Shown in pieces: positions 35,383 to 43,997 of a stretch of DNA of 64,000 nucleotides; position 1 is the first letter of the stretch, and each line of letters starts with the position of its first letter. The position numbers were made by a program, and so were the translations under genes. The notes beneath the pieces are model-generated. The model was not told the origin of the DNA, searched no databases, and saw nothing but the letters and a program-made list of their open reading frames with translations. This DNA comes from Acidaminococcaceae bacterium (GTDB lineage: Bacteria; Bacillota; Negativicutes; Acidaminococcales; Acidaminococcaceae): the NCBI GenBank assembly GCA_017405945.1, contig JAFQZL010000059.1:52916-116915 (forward strand), in the 5' to 3' direction.

Positions 35383-36700
35383 CTTTCTTCTCTCGATTCA
35401 ACTTAACATTTTCATTAATTATATAATTTGAAATAACTACTTTGGATAATCCTACATTGTAAATATTATCATTTTTAAAGTTTTCTATTGTCTTTTCATT
35501 CTTTGTTTGCAAAACTTGTGTCACTACTTTATCAATGTATTCAATTTCATCTTCTTTAAGAAGATAACCAAAACCTATTGATTCAAGCGCTTGCTCGTTC
35601 CATGAGAATCCTATATCAGATATTTCAAAATCCTGTAATGCTTCACTGGAAACAGAAATAGGCATTTTTATAAACGGTTTTTGATACGCGATAGCGAAAT
35701 CAAAACGCACTGCTGATGTATCAGATATCAAAATATCTGCTTTCTGAAATGATTTTGACCCATCAGCATTATAGTCCCAAAACACATTTTGATATTTATT
35801 AAGTTTTTCTTTTAAGCCATTCAGCAATTTTTTATCAACTTTTAAAGATTGCGGATGAGGACGAATAATTAAATCATAATTCTGCTTTACTAACCTTTCA
35901 ATAAAATCAACCCCATAATAACTTAAAAAGCCTTTTTTACCCCAAGAAGGCGCCAATAACACCGTAATATTATTACTTTTTTTATCTTCTTTATCATCAT
36001 AAGACTTGCAGTTATTTTCAATTAGTTCATCCAAATAAGGAAGACCGGCCGGTATTAGCTCTTTATCCTTCAAATTTCTGACATTCTCAAGTTTCTTAAT
36101 AATCGGGATTTCGAATTTACCAACTAAAAAAACCGCATCATAATTATCTAACGAACCACGGCGGTAAAAAGAATAATCGTCAAATGAGTGAGAAGTAAAA
36201 ATCAATTTTTTAATGCCTTTTGACCGGGATATTGGATAATCTTTTGAACCAATATTGGGAGTAGTAGAAAGCATAATGTTTGCTTTAATATTACTTATTT
36301 TATAGAACGCCGAATTACCTTCGCCAACATAACAATTATTCAAATATTCATTATCAATCAACAAACAAGGGTCTTCCAAGTCCATAGTATAGTATGAAAA
36401 CTTCTGTTTTTTTTCTATTAGTTGTTCCACTATCGGTTTAAAAACATGCCAGTAAGCTTTCCCCTCACTAAAGATAACTATATAACCAAATTCAGAAGAG
36501 GAAGTTTCAATGTCATTTCCTTTTTTGCCAGCAATTTTATAATATAACCCTTTGATAAAATATAAAAAAGCCCCAACTAAACTTAAAACAACATATATTA
36601 AAGCATTGCCAGTCCCTGGGTCAAGATATGCATATGCAGTTGTAGGAACAAAGATACAAATTACAAAGAAAATATATATTATAAAAAAATAAAAATTCAT
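35375..36700 (-). CDS. TagB/TagF-like CDP-polyol phosphotransferase
   Basis: 441 residues. The N-terminus has two hydrophobic segments around the motif YLDPGTGNALIY. The C-terminal 300 residues match the CDP-glycerol glycerophosphotransferase family (PF04464): APSWGKKGFL, IIRPHPQS, then ISDTSAVRFDFAIAYQKPFI, the last two being the family's nucleotide and catalytic segments. Such enzymes polymerise glycerol- or ribitol-phosphate in teichoic acids and capsules. The gene is translationally overlapped with the YidC-like/sulfatase fusion and follows the pentitol genes. No convincing ribosome site is seen before the ATG. Very A+T-rich. Confidence 0.82.
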   Translation of the reverse strand: MNFYFFIIYIFFVICIFVPTTAYAYLDPGTGNALIYVVLSLVGAFLYFIKGLYYKIAGKKGNDIETSSSEFGYIVIFSEGKAYWHVFKPIVEQLIEKKQKFSYYTMDLEDPCLLIDNEYLNNCYVGEGNSAFYKISNIKANIMLSTTPNIGSKDYPISRSKGIKKLIFTSHSFDDYSFYRRGSLDNYDAVFLVGKFEIPIIKKLENVRNLKDKELIPAGLPYLDELIENNCKSYDDKEDKKSNNITVLLAPSWGKKGFLSYYGVDFIERLVKQNYDLIIRPHPQSLKVDKKLLNGLKEKLNKYQNVFWDYNADGSKSFQKADILISDTSAVRFDFAIAYQKPFIKMPISVSSEALQDFEISDIGFSWNEQALESIGFGYLLKEDEIEYIDKVVTQVLQTKNEKTIENFKNDNIYNVGLSKVVISNYIINENVKLNREKKDA

Positions 36701-36828
36701 ATTTTGAGATTATATATGATTATATTAGACAAATCATACATTCCTTTCACAAAATGTTTTCCCATAAGCAAACTACTAATCAAATGACTTGTAATTATCA
36801 TAAAAAATACATATCAATATTAAAAACA

Positions 36829-37500
36829 CTATAAAATGCTATTTCTTAATCTTGTCACGGCTTCTGTAATAGAATAACGCGGATCAAATAAACTGGAACT
36901 GCCTCCTACAAACATATCTGCACCTGCTTTTCTCATTTCCATGGCGTGTTCAAATGTCACATTTCCGTCAGCTTCTATCATTATATCAGTTTTTCCTTTT
37001 CTGTTTAAGAAATCACGGGTATCGTTGATTTTTTGCAATGTCATAGGAACCATAGTACGACCAGAAAAACCAGGATTCACAGCCATAATATTAACCATAT
37101 ATAAATCTTCTAGTAAATAGGAAATGACTTCAATAGGCGTTGCCGGACTTAACGCTACCGCTGGATGTGCACCTAAGTGCCCAATCATCTGCAAAGTACC
37201 TTCTACGTTAGATGTTGACTCATAATGTATTGCAACAATATCATTTTCCTGAATATCAAACCACTCTAATTTGTTTTCCGGTTGTGTAATCATCAAGTGA
37301 ATGTCTAACGGCAATCCCGTAATTGAACGTACGGCCCGGATAAAAGAATTGCTAAGCATAATATTGGGAACAAAGACACCATCCATAATATCAATATGTA
37401 AATACTCAACGCCCGCTTTTTCCAATTGTCGAATATCATCCTCTAAGTTAAGCAAACTGGCACACATCATTGAAGCTGAAATCTTTCCCGGCAAACACAT
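36829..37500 (-). CDS. rpe: Ribulose-phosphate 3-epimerase family enzyme
   Basis: 223 residues, normal length for a TIM-barrel Rpe: the HIDIMDGVFVPN motif (metal-binding, about 36-47), DIHLMITQPENKL, VNPGFSGR and EADGNVTFEHA are present. It interconverts ribulose-5-P and xylulose-5-P. Its place beside a polyol dehydrogenase and an IspD-like cytidylyltransferase suggests it supplies the pentulose-5-P for CDP-pentitol synthesis rather than the pentose pathway. GGAG precedes the ATG. DNA is A+T-rich compared with the window's housekeeping genes. Confidence 0.88.
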   Translation of the reverse strand: MCLPGKISASMMCASLLNLEDDIRQLEKAGVEYLHIDIMDGVFVPNIMLSNSFIRAVRSITGLPLDIHLMITQPENKLEWFDIQENDIVAIHYESTSNVEGTLQMIGHLGAHPAVALSPATPIEVISYLLEDLYMVNIMAVNPGFSGRTMVPMTLQKINDTRDFLNRKGKTDIMIEADGNVTFEHAMEMRKAGADMFVGGSSSLFDPRYSITEAVTRLRNSIL

Positions 37501-37581
37501 TTTTTCTCCGTTCTATTGCCATTTATTAGCAATACCAATTACAAAAACTTATATTCTACAGCAAACCGAACTATATAATAC

Positions 37582-38613
37582 TTAACTATCTATAAACATA
37601 ATTTTACAGAAATATTCTGTTCTATCTTTAATTATTTTAAATGCTTTCTTGTAATCAGCAAGAACAAAACGATGGGTTATTAGTGGGAACAGATTTAGTT
37701 TCTCTGAATCAATTGCTTTTATCGTATCTTTCCAGTCATTATACAATTCGTTAAAACTGCTGTTCCATGTACCAGTTAAAGTTAGTTGCTTACGCAAAAT
37801 CATCCAATAAGCATCCTGCGAAAGATGAATATCGCCTGTCGGATTTCCCATACAAACTACTGTACCGAGTTTTCGGCAAGACATTAAACAATTATTAAGA
37901 GGTTCACTATTACCAGTTCCTTCAATACACACATCCGCTCCGATTCCATTAGTTAACTCCTGAATGTATTCGACAGGATTTATTTCGCGACAGTTTATTG
38001 CATGCGCATAACCTAATTTTTTAGCCATCATTATTTTCTCATTATCCCGCGCTATCATAACAATATTGCTTACTCCCATCAGAACCGCCCAATTAGCCAA
38101 TATCAAACCAATTGGGCCAACGCCATAAATCGCAACAGTTTCCATTGCCTTAACATTTCCACGACGCAGCGCATGTAAGGCTACTGATGCCGGTTCACAC
38201 AATGCAGCAAGTTCAAATGGAACAGTATCAGGAATAATAACCAAATTTTCTTTTTTTACATTTAAAAATTCTGCAAATGCTCCATTTCTACGAGACCCGT
38301 AATAATCATATTGGTTACATAATTCATATTCACCAACCTGACAACTGGCACAATGTCCACATGGCATCAATGGAAATACTGCTACACGCCTACCCAGCAA
38401 TTCAGACTCGTCTGCATCAACAACTATTCCTGCAAATTCATGCCCTGGAATAGTCGGAAAATGATATGTTCCTTTAGAAAAAATACGTGGAATGTCACTC
38501 CCGCAAATTCCAGATGCTTTGATCCGCAACGTTACCTCTTCTTTATTTCGATGAGGTAATGTAACTTCTTCAAATCGTAGATCCCCAACTGCATGCAAAT
38601 TTAAAGCTTTCAC
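37582..38613 (-). CDS. Zinc-dependent polyol (phosphate) dehydrogenase, GatD-like
   Basis: 343 residues of the medium-chain dehydrogenase family: catalytic zinc ligands in GICGSD and GHEFAG, the structural-zinc cysteines CGHCASCQVGEYELC, and a Rossmann motif GVGPIG. The sequence resembles galactitol-1-phosphate 5-dehydrogenase (SGICGSDIPRIF, YHFPTIPGHEFAG). Set between an epimerase for pentulose phosphates and a cytidylyltransferase, the likely reaction is reduction of ribulose- or xylulose-5-P to a pentitol phosphate (ribitol, arabinitol or xylitol). It is not a close TarJ. Start is GTG with GGAG upstream. Confidence 0.82.
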   Translation of the reverse strand: MKALNLHAVGDLRFEEVTLPHRNKEEVTLRIKASGICGSDIPRIFSKGTYHFPTIPGHEFAGIVVDADESELLGRRVAVFPLMPCGHCASCQVGEYELCNQYDYYGSRRNGAFAEFLNVKKENLVIIPDTVPFELAALCEPASVALHALRRGNVKAMETVAIYGVGPIGLILANWAVLMGVSNIVMIARDNEKIMMAKKLGYAHAINCREINPVEYIQELTNGIGADVCIEGTGNSEPLNNCLMSCRKLGTVVCMGNPTGDIHLSQDAYWMILRKQLTLTGTWNSSFNELYNDWKDTIKAIDSEKLNLFPLITHRFVLADYKKAFKIIKDRTEYFCKIMFIDS

Positions 38614-38677
38614 CTTTTATCTCCATCAACTATTTTTGACCAAAAACCATAGCACTATATAATTAATATAACAATCT

Positions 38678-39376
38678 TTATTCTTTAATATAATTCCCAA
38701 CTATTGATTTAAATATACAAATATCCTCTTTTGTAGTTATTTTAATATTTAACTTATTACCTAAAGAAAAACCAACTTTATGTCCCGCCCACATAAATAA
38801 TTCTGTAGGAGAGTCAATTTTTAAGTTGCCTGAAATAGCTTTCTCGTAATACTTTGAAGCTAGCTCTAATCGAACAGATTCCGGTGTCTGCCCTTTAAAC
38901 AACTTATTTCTCGGATAAACAAAATCAACTTGTTTCCCATCTTCACTGACAAACATTGTATCATAACAAATATCTGTAGCTAATGCAGCACCATACTCTT
39001 GAGCTTTCTTTATACTATCAGATATAAGTGCTTCTGTTATACAAGGTCGGACAGAATCATGGATAATAAGAATATCATTATCGTTGTAATTCTTTTTACA
39101 AAACTTTATTCCTTCGTAAACAGAGTCAAACCTTGATTTTCCACCTTTAATTACAGCAACAACTTTGCGTAATTTATAATCAGACGTTAGTTTATAAACA
39201 AATTCTTGCCAACCATCAACGCATACGATTACTATTTTATCAATGCTACTTGCATTTTGAAATATTCGAAGGGTATATAAAATAATCGGTTGATTATTAA
39301 CCTGAATAAACTGCTTTGGAATATTTGAGCCAAAACGTTGTCCTATTCCACCAGCAATTATAATAGCTATATTCAT
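38678..39376 (-). CDS. IspD/TarI-like cytidylyltransferase
   Basis: 232 residues. Nucleotidyltransferase signature IIAGGIGQRFGSNIPKQF at the N-terminus and the HDSVRPC motif mid-protein define the IspD/TarI family, which joins CTP to a sugar-alcohol phosphate. In this setting (polyol dehydrogenase, Rpe, TagB-like transferase) it most likely makes CDP-ribitol, CDP-arabinitol or a related CDP-pentitol, as TarI, Bcs1 or Abp1 do, rather than the isoprenoid intermediate. The IspD role cannot be excluded by sequence alone. The ribosome site is weak. Confidence 0.82.
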   Translation of the reverse strand: MNIAIIIAGGIGQRFGSNIPKQFIQVNNQPIILYTLRIFQNASSIDKIVIVCVDGWQEFVYKLTSDYKLRKVVAVIKGGKSRFDSVYEGIKFCKKNYNDNDILIIHDSVRPCITEALISDSIKKAQEYGAALATDICYDTMFVSEDGKQVDFVYPRNKLFKGQTPESVRLELASKYYEKAISGNLKIDSPTELFMWAGHKVGFSLGNKLNIKITTKEDICIFKSIVGNYIKE

Positions 39377-39416
39377 CTCTTAAGTCCAAAGTGCAGTTGC
39401 ACAAACCTTTCTTATT

Positions 39417-40757
39417 TTACCCGATTGCTTCTTTTATAAACTTTGCCATGTATTCAATCATCTCATCCGTCATGCCCGGATACACTCCAACCCAAAACGT
39501 GTTGTTCATTATAAACTCAGTTTTATCCAAATCTCCAACAATCCGATAAGCATCTGTTCCGCGAATCGGATCAAAGCAGGGATGCTTGATCAAATTGCCA
39601 CTAAACAGCAGACGCGTTTGAATGTTATGTTTTTCAATATAACGTGTTACTTTATTGCGTTCCAAACCGCTCTCCGGTTTAACGGAAATCAAAAATCCAA
39701 ACCAGGACGGTCTGCTGTTTTCTGCAGGTTCCGGCAAAATCAGTTTATCCTGCACGTCTTCCAGTGCTTTATGCAACCGTTCCCAGTTGTGACGGCGGCG
39801 TTCTATAAAAGCCGGAAACTTCTTCAACTGCTCACAGCCGATGGAGGCCTGCATATCTGTCACTTTTAAATTATATCCGAAATGGCTGTAAACATACTTA
39901 TGGTCATAACCTGCCGGCAGTTGACCGTACTGACCGTCAAAACGGTGACCGCAGAAGTTATCGTGTCCGGACGGACAGATGCAGTCCCGTCCCCAGTCGC
40001 GGTAGGATAAAACCAACCGATGCAACAGCGGGTTATCCGTATATACGCAACCACCCTCGCCCATGGTCATGTGATGCGGAGGATAAAAACTGCTGGTGCC
40101 GATATCGCCCCAGGCTCCGGTAAATTTTGTGGTTCCATCAATGGTGTACTGCGAACCCAGGGCATCGCAGTTGTCTTCAATCAGCCAAAGGTTATGTCTT
40201 TCACAAAAAGCTTTGACTGCTTTCAGATCAAAAGGATTGCCCAGGGTATGGGCCAGCATCACGGCCTTGGTTTTCGGCGACAATGCATCTTCCAGCTTTG
40301 TCACATCTATATTATACTGCGGAACCGTCACATCTACAAATACCGGAACCGCCCCATACTGCAAGATGGGCGCTACAGTGGTAGGAAATGCGCAGGCCAC
40401 GGTGATCACTTCATCGCCGCGTTTAATTTGCTGCTCCCCTAACTCCGGCGCCGTTAAAACAGAAAACGCAATGAGATTGGCCGAAGATCCGCTGTTCACC
40501 AGGTGAGCATACTTCATGCCAATCCATTGCGCAAATTCTTTTTCAAACTGTTCGGCAAAACGTCCTGTGGTCAGCCAGAAATCCAGCATGGCGTCTGTCA
40601 GGGCACACATCTCTTTTTCATCAAAAACACGGGAGGCGTAACTGATACGGTCTCCCGGTTTGAAAGAGTCTTTATCTTTTTTAAACGTTCGATAATACTC
40701 GCTCACCAACGCTTTGATCTGTTCTCTTGCTTCCGCTTCGTTTTGCCAGTCCGCCAT
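39417..40757 (-). CDS. rfbH: CDP-4-keto-6-deoxyglucose 3-dehydrase (E1)
   Basis: 446 residues of the aminotransferase fold. The usual PLP-binding Lys is replaced by His in SFYPPHHMTMGEGG (H228/H229), the hallmark of the E1/DdhC dehydrase that removes the C3 hydroxyl. Cysteines C259, C261 and C269 keep the C-x-C-x7-C spacing of the [2Fe-2S] site, with C197 as a likely fourth. It acts on the product of the adjacent CDP-glucose 4,6-dehydratase. The E3 reductase partner (DdhD) is not seen in the window. GGAGA precedes the ATG, 2 bases after the upstream stop. Confidence 0.92.
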   Translation of the reverse strand: MADWQNEAEAREQIKALVSEYYRTFKKDKDSFKPGDRISYASRVFDEKEMCALTDAMLDFWLTTGRFAEQFEKEFAQWIGMKYAHLVNSGSSANLIAFSVLTAPELGEQQIKRGDEVITVACAFPTTVAPILQYGAVPVFVDVTVPQYNIDVTKLEDALSPKTKAVMLAHTLGNPFDLKAVKAFCERHNLWLIEDNCDALGSQYTIDGTTKFTGAWGDIGTSSFYPPHHMTMGEGGCVYTDNPLLHRLVLSYRDWGRDCICPSGHDNFCGHRFDGQYGQLPAGYDHKYVYSHFGYNLKVTDMQASIGCEQLKKFPAFIERRRHNWERLHKALEDVQDKLILPEPAENSRPSWFGFLISVKPESGLERNKVTRYIEKHNIQTRLLFSGNLIKHPCFDPIRGTDAYRIVGDLDKTEFIMNNTFWVGVYPGMTDEMIEYMAKFIKEAIG

Positions 40758-40759
40758 GA

Positions 40760-41833
40760 TTACGTTTCTCCAAAGAATTCGTCAATCTCTTTATCCATTT
40801 CTGCAGGAATGTTCCCGCCCTGCAGCCACACTTTACTGAACGCACAAGTTTTTTGTATTGCTTCTTCAATATGCCAGCGGGGCTGCCAGCCAAAGGTTTT
40901 CTTTAACAGGCTGCAGTCTAATTTCAAAAAGTTTGCTTCGTGGGGCGCATTGAATTCCTCTTTGCTTTCCCACCTGGCTTCCGAGCCCCAATGTTTGCAA
41001 AACAACTCTGCCAATTCACCGGTTGTAATGCAGTCACAGTTGTCAGGGCCAACGTTGTAATATCCTGCATAACAACCTTTATCAAACTGCCAGGCAGCAA
41101 TCATCAGATACACTGCCAGCGGTTCCAGCACATGCTGATACGGACGAATGGAATGAGGATTTCGTACTTTAATTGTTTCACCGGCCTGCATAGCGCGTAC
41201 GCAGTCCGGAATAATTCTGTCCTTTGCAAAATCTCCGCCGCCAATTACGTTTCCGGCCCGGGCTGTAGAAATGGCAGTCTTACCATCTGCAAAAATGCTT
41301 TTCTTATAACAGTGCGTTACCAGTTCCGAACAGGATTTGGAATTGGAATACGGATCAAAACCGTCTAACGGTTCATCTTCCCTGTAACCCTCTGCTCTTT
41401 CTCTGTTTAGATACACTTTGTCCGTTGTCACATTCAGAAAACTTTTTACACTTGGAGTTTGCCGCACACACTCCAGCACATTCACCGTACCCATCACATT
41501 GGTTTCATAGGTATAACGCGGATCTTTGTAACTTTCCCTGACAATAGGCTGCGCTGCCAGATGAAACACGATTTCCGGTTGTGCCTCTGCAAAAACACGT
41601 TGCAATTGCTGCAGGTCACAAATATCACCAATCACACTTCTCATTTTGCTCTCAACATCCGCAAGCGAAAACAAATCCGGCTGTGTAAGCGGCTGCAGGC
41701 TATAGCCGGTCACATTTGCGCCAAGATTCAGCAATATCCGGCAGAACCATGAACCTTTAAAGCCTGTGTGACCGGTTATCAAAACTTTTTTGTTTTTATA
41801 AAATTTTCTTTTCAAAAAGTCAAATTCAAACAT
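40760..41833 (-). CDS. rfbG: CDP-glucose 4,6-dehydratase
   Basis: 357 residues, usual size. NAD motif VLITGHTGFKGSWF at about 17-30 and catalytic YSNSK; the overall pattern (IVRESYKDPRYTYETNVMGT, TDKVYLNRE, GNVIGGGDFAKDRIIPD) is diagnostic of RfbG/DdhB. It makes CDP-4-keto-6-deoxyglucose. It lies between rfbF and rfbH in the natural pathway order. Confidence 0.95.
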   Translation of the reverse strand: MFEFDFLKRKFYKNKKVLITGHTGFKGSWFCRILLNLGANVTGYSLQPLTQPDLFSLADVESKMRSVIGDICDLQQLQRVFAEAQPEIVFHLAAQPIVRESYKDPRYTYETNVMGTVNVLECVRQTPSVKSFLNVTTDKVYLNRERAEGYREDEPLDGFDPYSNSKSCSELVTHCYKKSIFADGKTAISTARAGNVIGGGDFAKDRIIPDCVRAMQAGETIKVRNPHSIRPYQHVLEPLAVYLMIAAWQFDKGCYAGYYNVGPDNCDCITTGELAELFCKHWGSEARWESKEEFNAPHEANFLKLDCSLLKKTFGWQPRWHIEEAIQKTCAFSKVWLQGGNIPAEMDKEIDEFFGET

Positions 41834-41859
41834 ATCTGCACGTTTTCAATAAACGCAAT

Positions 41860-42642
41860 TTACATTGCCCATTTTACCCAGGGAGCTTTGCCTTCTTCCA
41901 ACATTTTTTCCAAAATCTCTTTTTCCCGTTGCGTGTCCATGCATTGCCAGAAACCTTTATAGAGATAAGACATCAGCTGTCCTTCTTCCGCTAACCGTTC
42001 CATCGGTTTCCGTTCCAGCACGGTTTCATCGTTATCAAGGTAGTGAAAAATATCCGGATTGAACACCATATACCCCGCGTTTACAGGAGAAGAGTCCTCT
42101 GTGTTTTTTTCACGGAACGATCTTACGGCATTAAACCCGTCTATTTCCAATACACCCTTTTGCTGCTCCATTTTTACTGCTGTCAGTGTTGCAATTTTGC
42201 CATGAGACTGATGGAACGCTAACAGTTTTTGGATATTTACATCACAGACCCCGTCACCGTAGGTCATCATGAACGTTTCATTGCCAACATATTTTTGAAT
42301 CCGTTTAATGCGCCCCCCGGTCATGGTATGCAGTCCTGTATCTACTACAGTTACCTTCCATGGTTCACAATGCTGGTCATGGATTGTCATATCGTTACGG
42401 CCCCGGGTAAAATCAAAGGTGATATCACTGTTATGAAGAAAATAATCCGCAAACCATTCTTTGATCATGTGCTGCTTATAACCGGCACAAATAATAAACT
42501 CATTAAACCCATAATAGGAGTATTCTTTCATAATGTGCCAGAGAATCGGTTTCCCGCCGATTTCCAGCATGGGTTTCGGTTTAAACTGCGATTGTTCCGA
42601 TATCCGGGTTCCAAATCCACCGGCTAATAAAACAACTTTCAT
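41860..42642 (-). CDS. rfbF: Glucose-1-phosphate cytidylyltransferase
   Basis: 260 residues. LAGGFGTRISEQSQFKPKPM is the nucleotidyltransferase signature, and the family-specific TYGDGVCDVNI and ERKPMERLAEEGQLM segments identify RfbF/DdhA, which makes CDP-glucose. It is the first committed step of CDP-3,6-dideoxyhexose synthesis and is followed by rfbG and rfbH. Its ATG comes right after the DUF192 stop (ribosome site GAGAGG inside that gene), so its expression is tied to the DUF192/Tad transcript. Confidence 0.95.
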   Translation of the reverse strand: MKVVLLAGGFGTRISEQSQFKPKPMLEIGGKPILWHIMKEYSYYGFNEFIICAGYKQHMIKEWFADYFLHNSDITFDFTRGRNDMTIHDQHCEPWKVTVVDTGLHTMTGGRIKRIQKYVGNETFMMTYGDGVCDVNIQKLLAFHQSHGKIATLTAVKMEQQKGVLEIDGFNAVRSFREKNTEDSSPVNAGYMVFNPDIFHYLDNDETVLERKPMERLAEEGQLMSYLYKGFWQCMDTQREKEILEKMLEEGKAPWVKWAM

Positions 42643-42643
42643 A

Positions 42644-43003
42644 TTAAAGGTCCTCTCTGATCAGTTTTTGACCAACTGCAAGACCGCAGCGTTCCGCTTC
42701 TCCCGCAGTCATTTCCATGACCGCCCAGGCCGTACTGCACATGCTCAGGCCGATCCAGGGACGAAGATCATTTACTATTTTTATAATGTTAAACTCTTTA
42801 TCCATGTACACCACGTCAATGGCAAAACGCATAAAACACATATGCACGCTGTTACAGGGAGCCAGCAGCAATCCGGTCGCTGACGGTAATATCTTGCGGA
42901 ACATCAGACCACGCAGCCGCAGGAAAAACGTATCTGCGACCATCATTTTTAAAAAAGGAGCACCTTGCGGTGCTCCTTGTATATAAACTTTTTGAGTTTT
43001 CAT
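42644..43003 (-). CDS. DUF192 protein
   Basis: 119 residues. The DUF192 core is clear: RLRGLMFRK, LLLAPCNSVHMCFMRFAIDV and VVYMDKEFNIIKI, ending VMEMTAGEAERCGLAVGQ. The family is small, often secreted, of unknown function, and is often found beside Tad pilus genes, as here (it follows tadC by 59 bases). AGGA before ATG 43003 supports this start, which places a terminator-like hairpin over codons 9-17. ATGs at codons 20-21 are alternatives. Confidence 0.85.
   Translation of the reverse strand: MKTQKVYIQGAPQGAPFLKMMVADTFFLRLRGLMFRKILPSATGLLLAPCNSVHMCFMRFAIDVVYMDKEFNIIKIVNDLRPWIGLSMCSTAWAVMEMTAGEAERCGLAVGQKLIREDL
42951..42978 (-). terminator. Terminator-like hairpin inside start of DUF192 gene
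   Basis: Minus strand: AAGGAGCACC, loop GCAA, GGTGCTCCTT, then TTTTTT running into the coding sequence. The stem is a perfect 10 bp. It looks exactly like an intrinsic terminator, yet it sits inside the first codons of the DUF192 frame. It may end most Tad-operon transcripts while allowing regulated read-through into DUF192-rfbFGH. Confidence 0.7.
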
Positions 43004-43062
43004 TTTAAATTCCTGTAATCAAGATATTGAACAGTAAAACTTCTGAACCATACGCTCCTGTT

Positions 43063-43986
43063 TTACCGTCCCGCACTTTTCAACGCCGACAGGATAGGCG
43101 GTAATAATGCCACAACAAAAATCGCCGGGAAAATAAAAATTACCAATGGGAATATAATCTTGACAGGTGCCTTCAAGGCTTCCGCTTTCGCTTTTTGTTT
43201 TCTCCGCTCCCGCATATTATCCGCCTGATTGGTCAGGGTCTTTCCCATGCTGGTGCCTAAACGTTCCGCCTGCACTACTGCCGTAATAAACAAATAGACA
43301 TCGTCCACATCGCAACGCCGCGCCATAGCCTGCAGCGACCGGGCCCGGGGAGCGCCCATCTGCACATCCTGATACACCCGCTTAAACTCATCAATCAACG
43401 GGCCTGTCATACGTTCCACAACGCGACGTACGGATCCGTCAAAGGACAGGCCGGCCTGTACGCTGACACTTAACAGATCCAGCACTTCCGGCAATTGTCT
43501 GGCAATCAGTTTCTGCCGTTTCCGTATAATGGAATTGATGACCATAAACGGAAACAACGCCCCTATCGCCACAAACAACCAGTAAAATACAACCCGTTGT
43601 ATATAAGATAAATTCGGATTCTTGGAAAACATTACATGAGCCAGGAAAAAGAAAGCAACCAGGCTTAAAAGCCACAGCACAATAAAAGTGTTGGCACTCC
43701 AAATATTCTGTTTTCCGGCCAACATTATTTTATGTTCAACTGAGTCGTGAATACTGGACGGCGCAAAACGCACCAAAAAATTCCCCACATCACACAAGAA
43801 CGGTTTAACAGTACGCTCCATAAAGGACATACGTTCCAGTTCTTCATCATGGGATTTGGCAGTATTGCCGCCCAAATCTTTCAGACGCTGGTGAACCTGA
43901 TCGCCTGACGCAAGTTTTGACCTCATGATAAGGAATATGATCAACAAAACCAAAACCGCAGCCAGCACGGAAATGCCCAGAATCAT
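43063..43986 (-). CDS. tadC: Tad pilus inner-membrane protein TadC
   Basis: About 307 residues, type II secretion F-domain family. One N-terminal helix, a membrane pair in the middle, the F domain (LLSVSVQAGLSFDGSVRRVV) and a C-terminal helix AP VKIIFPLVIFIFPAIFVV typical of TadC. It works with TadB as the platform on which the CpaF/TadA ATPase drives pilus assembly. AGGAG selects the ATG at 43986 rather than the GTG at 43995. It follows cpaF closely. Confidence 0.9.
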   Translation of the reverse strand: MILGISVLAAVLVLLIIFLIMRSKLASGDQVHQRLKDLGGNTAKSHDEELERMSFMERTVKPFLCDVGNFLVRFAPSSIHDSVEHKIMLAGKQNIWSANTFIVLWLLSLVAFFFLAHVMFSKNPNLSYIQRVVFYWLFVAIGALFPFMVINSIIRKRQKLIARQLPEVLDLLSVSVQAGLSFDGSVRRVVERMTGPLIDEFKRVYQDVQMGAPRARSLQAMARRCDVDDVYLFITAVVQAERLGTSMGKTLTNQADNMRERRKQKAKAEALKAPVKIIFPLVIFIFPAIFVVALLPPILSALKSAGR

Positions 43987-43997
43987 TCTATTCACTC

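Noticed and set aside
38678..39376. Housekeeping IspD (isoprenoid) assignment
   Set aside because: Context with a polyol dehydrogenase, Rpe and a TagB-like transferase favours a CDP-polyol role, though sequence alone cannot decide.
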